DNA of 11,222 nucleotides from UBA6115 sp012514225 (GTDB lineage: Bacteria; Bacillota; Clostridia; Christensenellales; Aristaeellaceae): contig DAIOLC010000054.1 of assembly GCA_036756425.1 (NCBI GenBank), positions 1 to 11,222 of the forward strand, written 5' to 3'. Numbering within the stretch: the first letter of the stretch is position 1; the number at the start of each line of letters is the position of its first letter. Under the pieces are notes generated by a model. The model saw only the letters and a list, made by a program, of their open reading frames with translations, had not been told where the DNA came from and did no database searches. Of this stretch, positions 8,201 to 11,222 are shown piece by piece. Both the position numbers and the translations under genes were made by a program.

Positions 8201-9919
8201 TTGGGTATAAAAGTTGCTGTAGGAAATCCCGGGGACCTCCGTATAGGTGACGCCTGCGAACTCCTTGGGGGTCAAGCCCCCGCTTACGAGGTCGGCCCGG
8301 TATACGTAGCGGGAATACTCGGTATAGGTATTGCTTCCGTCCGGCGACTGGAAGAGGTAAAGGACGGTCTTCTCGTACATCGTAAGGATGGACCAGTCGG
8401 CTTTTAGGGTGGCGGTGGTACCGGACGCGCTGTCGATCATTTCCGGGGCCAGGACATACTGGCGCGTCACGTAATTCCCTCCGGTCGGGGGCGTCCACCC
8501 CTCGAACGGATTGCCTGTGGTGCTTGAGCTCGTCAGGTTGACGGGGTACCCGACAAAATACCGGGTGCTCCCGGAAGTGTACTGGAAACCGCTGGAAACG
8601 TCCGTCCCGTCCGACAGGACGGGCTTGTCCATCCAGATGTTGTCGATGGCTTGCCCAAACCTGACGCCGGTGACGGTCTTGTAGATGTAATCGCCCGTCA
8701 GCACCCAGGGGCCAAGTCCATAGTTCCATATATACTGCTGTGAGGTAAAGCGCAGGTTGTATACCCGCCGGTCGTAGCGAACGTTGACCAGGGTGGTTCC
8801 GTCGCCGTTTACGGTGACGGCCTGTGCCGTCGGGCTCATGAAGTAGTTGATATAGTTCCAGAAATCGGTGTAGAAGTTGGCCGCTTTTTTCTGGAGGTTG
8901 CCCTCATAGTATGCGCTCGAGGTGGAACCGGACAGCGCTCCCCAGGCTGCGTTGGACCCGGTCGCAACAGGTCCCTTGGTAAATTCGCCCAGGAAGGAAT
9001 AGCCGTTGTCGTTGGCGTTCTGCATCCAGTAGACGATTTTATATGTGGCTGTGCCCGCAGACCAGATGGCTTTCACCGTCTGGTTGTAGGCGGGCATGGT
9101 GGCCGGCTTGACGTCCGTTGTCTGGTTGTAAGCGCCGTCCTTGTTCCAGTCCCACCCTGAGAAGGTATAGCCCGCGCGTGCCGGGGTCGGGATGGCGCCG
9201 ATGGCCGCGCCGTACCGCTCGTTGATGGGCGCGACGGCCGTGCCGCCGGCAGAGTTGAAGGTGATGGTGTATCGGATGCGGTCGTAATAGACGTTGACGA
9301 TGGTTGTGCCGTCCGCCGCGATGACCAGGTCGTTGAAAGGCTGCAGGAAATAGCCGTCGTAGCTTTTGGGGACGGCCTTGGTCAGCGTGCCGACGGAGCC
9401 CTGCTGGGGGTCTGTCGCGACAAGGGTATAGTTGGTGCTGTCAAATGTTGAGCCTGTCGCGTCCACCTTTTGTTGCCAGTGGCGCACCTGGTAGTTGACC
9501 GAGCTGGGCGAGTAGTAGACCGTATATAGGTAGTCGCTGCCGCTGAGCGTCCCGGTGATGGTGGCTTCAGCCGGGTTGGTTTGCGCATACCCGGTGACCG
9601 CCGGCGAATTGACGGAGAAGGTGGTGCCGTCCACATAGGTTCCCAAATAGCTGGGGTAGGCTTCGGTGGAACTGTTTTCGTCCCCGATCCGGTAGTTGAT
9701 GGTGACCTGGTAAACGCTGGGGAGCGGCTGGTCTACCATGCTCAGGGTTTGGACGCTGCCGCCGTCTGCCGTCGCGCCGGGGTCGACTTGCTGCTGGAAG
9801 GTGATTGAGGGGGAAACCACCGTCGCTTCTTCCTGCGCCAGCAGATTCACGGGCATCATCTGCAGCAGGAGAAGCGCGGTCAACAATCGCGCGATGAACC
9901 TGCGGGTGCCGTGGTTCAT
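1..9919 (-). CDS. Giant multi-domain Cna B-type/isopeptide-rich surface adhesin, C-terminus outside window
   Basis: Reading the minus strand from the ATG at 9919, the frame stays open to the left edge, about 3306 codons, with no in-frame stop on a triplet-by-triplet check. The start is supported by GGAGG seven bases upstream and a clear signal peptide. Domain order: signal peptide (residues 1-28); InlB/Listeria-Bacteroides and MucBP-like head (about 29-970); nine Cna B-type domains (about 970-1970); a DUF5979-like domain (about 1970-2078); a Cna B domain (to about 2200); two Spy0128/FctA pilin-type domains (to about 2445); a Cna B domain; then 114-residue Cna B repeats from residue 2545 onward. 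Cna B domains show Lys in KxW, Glu in a VxE-like motif and Asn in TNTY, the triad of self-forming Lys-Asn isopeptide bonds. I found no cysteine codon. Known role of these families: surface stalks and adhesins of Gram-positives. Ligand and wall anchor are not visible; an LPXTG signal would be expected beyond position 1. Confidence 0.93.
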   Translation of the reverse strand, partial: MNHGTRRFIARLLTALLLLQMMPVNLLAQEEATVVSPSITFQQQVDPGATADGGSVQTLSMVDQPLPSVYQVTINYRIGDENSSTEAYPSYLGTYVDGTTFSVNSPAVTGYAQTNPAEATITGTLSGSDYLYTVYYSPSSVNYQVRHWQQKVDATGSTFDSTNYTLVATDPQQGSVGTLTKAVPKSYDGYFLQPFNDLVIAADGTTIVNVYYDRIRYTITFNSAGGTAVAPINERYGAAIGAIPTPARAGYTFSGWDWNKDGAYNQTTDVKPATMPAYNQTVKAIWSAGTATYKIVYWMQNANDNGYSFLGEFTKGPVATGSNAAWGALSGSTSSAYYEGNLQKKAANFYTDFWNYINYFMSPTAQAVTVNGDGTTLVNVRYDRRVYNLRFTSQQYIWNYGLGPWVLTGDYIYKTVTGVRFGQAIDNIWMDKPVLSDGTDVSSGFQYTSGSTRYFVGYPVNLTSSSTTGNPFEGWTPPTGGNYVTRQYVLAPEMIDSASGTTATLKADWSILTMYEKTVLYLFQSPDGSNTYTEYSRYVYRADLVSGGLTPKEFAGVTYTEVPGISYSNFYTQTLYNGEYWNYIFTYNRNPYNLVYNANGGQFPDATATKTYNNVLYGAPINSTRIPPNPTRTGYTFTGWYTDQFAQYPFPLTDVNGNPVTMPASTLLLYAGWQVNRYTVTTYPTYADYLSGANGTALAPVDYNQPSVLPPEPTRTGAVFQGWYTMVNGVETRYVFGTPVTENVKVYAKWSTTSSTVYTAKYVLASNPAVELAPPRTYVVGSQGATFYAEDLFGYLPDALSKSEAAADASKTVWFYYSPATEVGYLVQYLEDQTGDVLRSETVYPQTNYSYVTETNPVVIPGYTRVNLSASVDLTVSSSTGNVMTFYYDPMLVYKPQNAAFGSVSLAQESVKAQTGTAVGSTATAATGYAFKAWVDEAGRVVSTNTALLPTLSTTGTADQFEPQAYTATFTATATATKTWAGGGPEPYPAVWFKLWRQSAAMAAPEPASDAAIMEVNHLSDTDSVTWTGLEPADPAGNPYTFTVREVSSTGADYVPHNYQKNESGLNVTNTWMTRSYTVKKDWVGGTAPAGGATVYLLRNGAAYRTATLPAAGGAYTWADLPVENPDTGAQYTYTAEEPDVPDGYLRTLGPADPGGTYDALITNTYYGVSVKAVKAITNLQSLPPTETSVSFSVELNQDGKQLQRTDLSSQIVHDGGTVTLSTPLETIWADLPRYKQTVDLATGTATTHEYAYTVTESSPPIHYVRQSVTYDALLDQWDVVNTYTDGVFRARKYWDILPDAGTTVTFSLYRIVNTNYTAPPPGNGFVDMNMNIVMDGSPDASGETDSWLAQWSGLEFYDANGNAYRYWAVETSRPANYDAVSSASTFVRNQATTIDVLAAKKWVDGPDTRLAVTFTLTRSANGVADTGFSATLQLDGADDGHPVDTTGETAPSTDLKTWNAQWMNQDRFDLNGVEYAYAVTENTVPSYESSGPVLVGGRQVITNTYTPPRGNVVATKHWTGGEALREPVTLALMQGAVQIRDGIVYGRAPFVDESNGTGDGELEPLDTDTWRYVWKNLPLKDASGADIAYTVQELTQLKPGFTSVASGLTVANSYSSPMTAEDVIGSKTWVNGAAVRPALWLQLRRSSMVAGVPVDEDAGQAVMQLPATTDATETVTVNWGKLPLTDGQGNAYTYYVVEGVMAGETFVSGLPAGSNFTMESDAKNPLHLTNTYSSPMTAENITGSKTWVNGAAARPELWLQLRRSSMVAGVSVDEDAGQGVLKLPASTESTETVTVDWGKLPATDPQGNDYAYYVVEGVLTGEGFTPGLPAGSNFTMETDATNPLHLTNTYVVPRADVDAYKAWDFTAAAGTLSAPGKEDVWIRLYRQYTNHLGQTITEVGQGAGADDILVPADSVDGKAVWYNLPQTTIDGRPYTFFIEEVNEVGNEAWAPLNFIKTIDGRTVTNTLQAPTGKLTVEKALIDNSGMPLGGTDKNTGTGGTPLDFEFIVFGPYDYVRGPFTLKAGESLALDSLYLGTYLVFETASHGFDPAYSPGIVIDVTEASAQTPAKVMVTNQNTELTTLNLSATKTWRNGPSTDYYAVTLKLMRAAGADTPEALLPDAAGVADAELAGVYHYTWAGLPMYNAQGIPYAYSVVEEGLTDDGAGGQLLVLANGNRYSATSTGTLSGGDLQFINTAIPNDTEGKAFSGAKTFNGRAAADTDVFTFELFKGMVETGTLLETETVTGSGSFAFSPATYTAADVGATFTYTVREVPGSLVGVTYDDTVYTITETIADAHDGTLAIKTSENYNALNFTNTYAMTATASPSVTKTLAGRTLTAGAFDFQLKDHEGNVLQTVANQSGGGIPFAALTFDQDDIGLTLTYTINEILPTNPETGMNYDRKTITWSVSVSYVADGSLSLTQEYTDTDADDTNNQTFSNAYEIPQGTIGVTKIWQDINGEPLIASVPAVSLSLYRTLGGNTVLAPDAIELTLQPGTTAGSWSNVELTNSDGQAYTFSIREDVPNGYKTSYSGDAVTGFTVTNTYDGVSSDDGDDTNDTLLTVDATKAWVYPFGVTAPSDADKPAVSLELKRSDDALMGELTPVHTTATPWLVSWIGLSRYATDGTAYTYTPYEVKAPNGYTASVIGSQTTGFTVTNTYDGVSSDDGDDTNDALLTVNATKAWSYPSGVTAPADADKPAVSLELKRSDDALMGELTPAYTTATPWLVSWTGLSRYATDGTAYTYTPYEVKAPNGYTASVIGSQTTGFTVTNTYDGVSSDDGDDTNDALLTVNATKAWSYPSGVTAPADADKPAVSLELKRSDDALMGVLTPVHTTTTPWLVSWTGLSRYATDGAAYTYTPYEVKAPNGYKASLSGSQETGFTISNSYDGVSSDDGDDTNDTLLTVNATKAWTYPSGVTAPADADKPAVSLELKRSDGALMGELTPVHTTATPWLVSWAGLSRYATDGTAYTYTPYEVKTPNGYTASVNGSQASGFTVTNTYDGVSSDDGDDTNDALLTVNATKAWVYPSGVTEPADADKPAVSLELKRSDDALMGERSPVHTTATPWQVSWTGLSRFATDGTAYSYTPYEVKAPNGYKVSYSGDADTGFTVTNTYDGVSSDDGDDTNDTLLTVNATKAWSYPSGVTAPADADKPAVSLEIKRSDNAQMGELTPVHTTTTPWLVSWTGLSRYATDGIAYTYTPYEVKEPNGYTASVIGSQATGFTVTNTYDGVSSDDGDDTNDTLLTVNATKAWSYPSGVTAPADAVKPAVSLELKRSDNALMGELTPAHTTATPWLVSWAELSRFAT
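2288..2589 (-). other. Divergent Cna B domain preceding the repeat array
   Basis: The domain starts GTIGVTKIWQDINGEP, with the candidate Lys in VTKIW. It continues with AVSLSLYRTLGGN, AYTFSIREDVPNGYK (Glu) and ends VTGFTVTNTY (Asn). Its N-terminal two thirds is unlike the downstream 114-residue repeats, but its last strands (about 2288-2360) match them closely. It is therefore either an ancestor-like unit or a hybrid produced by recombination with the array. Confidence 0.78.
2590..3319 (-). other. Two Spy0128/FctA-type pilin domains in tandem
   Basis: Two domains of the streptococcal pilin isopeptide-linkage type. The first (about 2960-3319) carries GAKTFNGR, VFTFELFKG, TYTVREVPG and LNFTNTYAM. 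The second (about 2590-2960) carries SVTKTLAGR, AFDFQLKDHEGNVLQ, TYTINEILP and TFSNAYEIP. Both keep the Lys after the first strand, the Glu in the T-Y-T-x-x-E strand and the Asn in the closing F-x-N-x-Y strand, so both should form the internal bond. In streptococci this family makes major pilin shafts; here it sits inside a long stalk between Cna B blocks. Confidence 0.8.
3320..3686 (-). other. Single Cna B-type domain before the pilin-type pair
   Basis: The domain begins NLSATKTWRNGPS (Lys codon at 3653-3655). It contains YYAVTLKLMRA, a central HYTWAGLPMYNAQG and YAYSVVEEGL with the likely catalytic Glu, and ends LQFINTAIPN with the isopeptide Asn. A proline- and alanine-rich insert (ADTPEALLPDAAGVADAELAG) makes it longer than the minimal fold. 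Confidence 0.75.
3687..4011 (-). other. DUF5979/SpaA-like domain between Cna B modules
   Basis: About 108 residues, starting GKLTVEKALIDNSGMPLGG and containing FEFIVFGPYDYVRG, FTLKAGES, LYLGTYLVFETASHGFDP and ending VMVTNQN. The order of a KLTVEK strand, an F-x-F-x-V-x-G-P strand, a F-T-L-K-A-G-E-S turn, a G-x-Y-x-V-x-E strand and a terminal V-T-N strand matches the DUF5979/SpaA-type isopeptide domain pattern. Lys in VEK, Glu in FETAS and Asn in VTNQN are candidate bond residues. The exact family is a judgement by eye. Confidence 0.6.
4012..7010 (-). other. First cluster of nine Cna B-type domains in the adhesin
   Basis: Nine consecutive Cna B-type beta-sandwich domains, with approximate spans in protein order: 6700-7010, 6425-6700, 6073-6425, 5755-6073, 5405-5755, 5079-5405, 4725-5079, 4370-4725 and 4012-4370. 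Each begins with a Lys-containing strand (ATKTW, TVKKDW, VKAVKAI, ARKYW, AAKKW, ATKHW, GSKTW, GSKTW, AYKAW). Each has a Glu near its middle to end (VREV, AEEP, VTES, AVETS, VTENT, VQEL, VVEG, VVEG, IEEV) and ends with an Asn strand (TNTW, TNTY, VNTY, VRNQ, TNTY, ANSY, TNTY, TNTY, TNTL). Each is therefore predicted to form an internal Lys-Asn isopeptide. They differ strongly from one another, except that the seventh and eighth are near copies. The fourth has an unusual Asn context (FVRNQ), so its bond is less certain. Confidence 0.82.
4370..5078 (-). repeat. Direct repeat of one Cna B domain, 354-bp period
   Basis: Two adjacent Cna B domains, about 4725-5078 and about 4370-4724, are clearly homologous at DNA level. 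The shared string reading tcttgctgcc falls at 5035 and 4681, a period of 354 bp (118 codons). Shared protein motifs include SSPMTAE, GSKTWVNGAA, LWLQLRRSSMVAGV, VDEDAGQ, LPAGSNFTME and NPLHLTNTY. The copies carry scattered substitutions, so the duplication is older than the most similar units of the 342-bp array. Confidence 0.88.
7010..9835 (-). other. N-terminal head of the adhesin: InlB/Listeria-Bacteroides and MucBP-like repeats
   Basis: After the signal peptide come about 940 residues without Cna B domains. Recognisable InlB B-type/Listeria-Bacteroides repeats lie near 9060-9275 (ITFNSAGGT ... GYTFSGW), 7900-8155 (YNLVYNANGGQ ... GYTFTGWYTD) and 7665-7900 (PTRTGAVFQGWYT ... VKVYAKW). A MucBP-like unit lies near 7250-7460 (VGYLVQYLEDQTG ... 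FYYDP), and another GYxFxxW-type unit follows at about 7010-7250. The stretch near 8160-9060 is very rich in Tyr, Trp and Phe and carries repeated NVxYDR motifs, but I cannot assign a family to all of it. Such regions in Firmicute proteins are surface-exposed beta-rich modules. The position at the free N-terminus suggests a binding head, which is an inference. Confidence 0.75.
9836..9919 (-). other. Sec signal peptide of the giant adhesin
   Basis: The first 28 residues begin MNHGTRRFIARLL: an n-region with Arg-6, Arg-7 and Arg-11, then a hydrophobic core (LLTALLLLQMM) and a likely signal peptidase I site after Ala-28 (NLLA before QEE). This supports both the chosen start and export. The exact cleavage position is inferred. 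Confidence 0.85.
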
Positions 9920-9977
9920 GGGGTTTCCTCCGTGTCGGTTCGTCGTTTCAAGAGGGTTCGGCAGCATGCTTGCCGTT
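9920..9977 (-). other. Short intergenic spacer within the putative two-gene operon
   Basis: 58 bases separate the TGA of the upstream gene from the ATG of the adhesin. It holds the Shine-Dalgarno and, just after the stop, a small inverted repeat (CGGCA at 9959-9963 pairing with TGCCG at 9971-9975 around a 7-base loop). There is no run of T after the stem on the minus strand, so it does not look like a rho-independent terminator. It could be a weak mRNA stem between the cistrons. Confidence 0.55.
9927..9931 (-). promoter_or_regulatory. Ribosome binding site of the giant adhesin gene
   Basis: The minus strand reads GGAGG followed by seven bases (AAACCCC) and the ATG at 9919. This is a near-consensus Shine-Dalgarno at ideal spacing, and it decides the start. 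No separate promoter is recognisable in the 58-base gap, which fits co-transcription with the upstream gene. Confidence 0.85.
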
Positions 9978-11222
9978 TCAGTCGGCGATGGTTACGCTTA
10001 CCCGCCAATATCCGGCGGCGTTCTGCGGCGTCAGCTCCACCTTGTACTCCGGCTTGTCCGCGCCTGCGATATCCTGCCAGTCCTTGTTATCCGCTGAAAA
10101 CTGCCAGCGGATGACGGGGTTCATCCCGCAATTGACAGGAACGGCCAGGAATTGCACGACGCTGCCATACGCCAGGGTTTGTCCGGGTTTGACGCTGGTG
10201 TATAGCTGGACGAAGGGGACGCCCCCCGCGAATACGTTGTCAAAGGTGACGTCTTCGGGATAGATGACCTCGGCGTCCATGACGCCGTCCTGCCTGGCGA
10301 AAATCCTCGCCTGGACGGAGAAGACGGAGCGGTCCTGGGTCAGGCCTTCGGCTTCCTGTATCACCTGGCGCATGGTATATGTGAACGATTTTCCTGCGTC
10401 CTCCTGCGCGAGCGGCAAGGGGGCAAAGACGATGGCGCCGTCAGCGCGGTTTTTAACGGTCTGCAGAATTTCGCCGGACGCGGAAAGCAGTTCGAATGCA
10501 AACTGCCCGGCGCTGAGGTTTCCGTAGAGCAGCGCGACGCGAGCCTGGAGCGTCAGGCTGCCGGCAGGCAAGGGGCTTTCTTCCGGCATTCCCACAGGAA
10601 GGAAGCGGGCTTTGAGATAAGTCAGGCCTGAGATTGGCGCGGAAAAGTCATATGGCGAATCCGGATTGCCTTCCAGGGACGCGTTTGTTTGGTACCAATA
10701 GGCGAAGCGCAGGCCTTCGGGGGAGGGGGGCTGCTGCGTTTCAGCCGGCTCCGCGAAGGGTTGGCCTAGGGTGCCGGTCGCCTGGAACAGCATTGCGCCG
10801 TCTGCTCCGTAATAACGCACCAGGTACCGGTCCACTCCTGTTTCCGAAATCAGCGTCAGGTCGCCTTCCGTGCCCTGCGCATGCGCGTCAGGCGCGGGAG
10901 TTTCACCGTCGGGCTCCCCCGCCGGGGGCATATCCGGGACGGGAACGTCCGTCACGGGAATTTCCTCAGCGGTGGTATCTGTCGCGGCCTGTTCGGCGGC
11001 GGGGGGAACTGTCGCGGTTGTTTCCGCTGTGGGGGATTCTGTCGCGGGCGGGGAGGATTCAGGCGCTTCTGTTACGGGCGGGGGAGACATGGGCGCTTCT
11101 GTTGCGGGCAGAACGGTTTCAGGCGATTCCGTTGCAGGTGGGGGAGTGTCGGGCGCTTCCGTTGCAGGCTGGGGGGGTTCGAGCGCTTCCGTTGCAGGCG
11201 GGGGTGTCTCAGGCGCTTCCGT
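9978..11222 (-). CDS. Secreted/surface protein with Pro/Thr-rich repeats, degenerate pilin-type domain and Ig-like C-terminus (5' end outside window)
   Basis: The minus-strand frame enters at 11222 already open and ends at TGA 9978-9980, giving 414 visible codons. The ATG at 11090 lies inside the repeat stalk and is not the true start. In order: decapeptide repeats of TEAPxxPPPA type (about 11013-11222); an acidic, Pro-rich linker (to about 10870); a Listeria-Bacteroides-type domain (about 10595-10870; YLVRYYGADGAMLF, LRFAYWYQTN, LTYLKARFLPVG); a Spy0128/FctA-like domain (about 10225-10590; AGQFAFELLSASGEILQTV, FTYTMRQV, VTFDNVF); and a C-terminal Ig-like domain (IRWQFSADNKDWQDI, GYWRVSV). 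It ends YWRVSVTIAD with no membrane segment or LPXTG. The gene lies 58 bases upstream of the giant adhesin on the same strand, so co-transcription is likely. A role as companion or ancillary surface protein is inferred. Confidence 0.88.
   Translation of the reverse strand, partial: TEAPETPPPATEALEPPQPATEAPDTPPPATESPETVLPATEAPMSPPPVTEAPESSPPATESPTAETTATVPPAAEQAATDTTAEEIPVTDVPVPDMPPAGEPDGETPAPDAHAQGTEGDLTLISETGVDRYLVRYYGADGAMLFQATGTLGQPFAEPAETQQPPSPEGLRFAYWYQTNASLEGNPDSPYDFSAPISGLTYLKARFLPVGMPEESPLPAGSLTLQARVALLYGNLSAGQFAFELLSASGEILQTVKNRADGAIVFAPLPLAQEDAGKSFTYTMRQVIQEAEGLTQDRSVFSVQARIFARQDGVMDAEVIYPEDVTFDNVFAGGVPFVQLYTSVKPGQTLAYGSVVQFLAVPVNCGMNPVIRWQFSADNKDWQDIAGADKPEYKVELTPQNAAGYWRVSVTIAD
11013..11222 (-). 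repeat. 30-bp (10-residue) TE[AS]P Pro-rich tandem repeat
   Basis: Seven successive decapeptides read TEAPETPPPA, TEALEPPQPA, TEAPDTPPPA, TESPETVLPA, TEAPMSPPPV, TEAPESSPPA and TESPTAETTA, followed by decaying units (TVPPAAEQAA, TDTTAEEIPV) down to about 10953. The DNA period is 30 bp, and units nearer the window edge are more alike. The array continues upstream out of the window. Pro/Thr/Glu-rich repeats of this kind usually form an extended, possibly glycosylated stalk or wall-spanning region, which is a family-level expectation. Confidence 0.88.

Noticed and set aside
7551..8729. 392-codon minus-strand open frame
   Set aside because: It is out of frame with the adhesin, whose own frame here encodes InlB-type and MucBP-like repeats continuously from the ATG at 9919. 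The product is low-complexity and Arg/Gln/Pro-rich, typical of a GC-rich shadow frame.
9959..9975. Inverted repeat after the upstream stop codon as a transcription terminator
   Set aside because: The stem is only 5 bp with a 7-base loop, and no T-run follows on the minus strand.
11088..11090. ATG at 11090 as the start of the upstream gene
   Set aside because: The frame and the decapeptide repeats continue unbroken upstream to the window edge, and no Shine-Dalgarno precedes this ATG.

Overview
The window reads as part of a two-gene minus-strand cell-surface locus from a GC-rich Firmicute. Domain families (Cna B-type, Spy0128/FctA-type pilin, InlB/Listeria-Bacteroides and MucBP-like repeats, a Gram-positive secretion signal, a strong GGAGG ribosome binding site) point to the Clostridia. 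The high GC and the resemblance to large adhesins of gut Clostridia suggest a GC-rich intestinal lineage, but the sequence does not fix the genus. No RNA genes, mobile elements, CRISPR array or housekeeping genes were seen.

Transcription runs from high to low coordinates. At the right edge (9978-11222) lies the 3' part of an upstream gene. Its visible product has a Pro/Thr/Glu-rich stalk of decapeptide repeats, a Listeria-Bacteroides-type domain, a degenerate pilin-type domain and a C-terminal Ig-like domain, with no wall anchor. After a 58-base gap with a good Shine-Dalgarno, a giant ORF starts at 9919 and stays open to the left edge. That is about 3306 codons with no stop, and the C-terminus lies outside the window.

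The giant protein is built in layers: a signal peptide; an aromatic-rich N-terminal head of InlB/Listeria-Bacteroides and MucBP-like repeats (about residues 29-970); a series of diverse Cna B-type domains (about 970-1970); a DUF5979-like domain; another Cna B domain; two pilin-type (Spy0128/FctA) domains; one more Cna B domain; and a tandem array of 114-residue Cna B repeats (342 bp each) that runs off the window. Almost every Cna B and pilin-type domain keeps the Lys/Glu/Asn residues that form internal isopeptide bonds, and I found no cysteine in the part read. The natural reading is an extended, covalently stiffened surface stalk with a binding head. The upstream protein may be a companion surface or secreted protein; that partnership is inferred from adjacency and shared domain types.

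The long plus-strand open frames are antisense shadows of the giant gene. The most notable points are the homogenised and mosaic 342-bp array, the recent 354-bp domain duplication, and the upstream gene's pilin-type domain, which has lost the Lys and Glu needed for its isopeptide bond.
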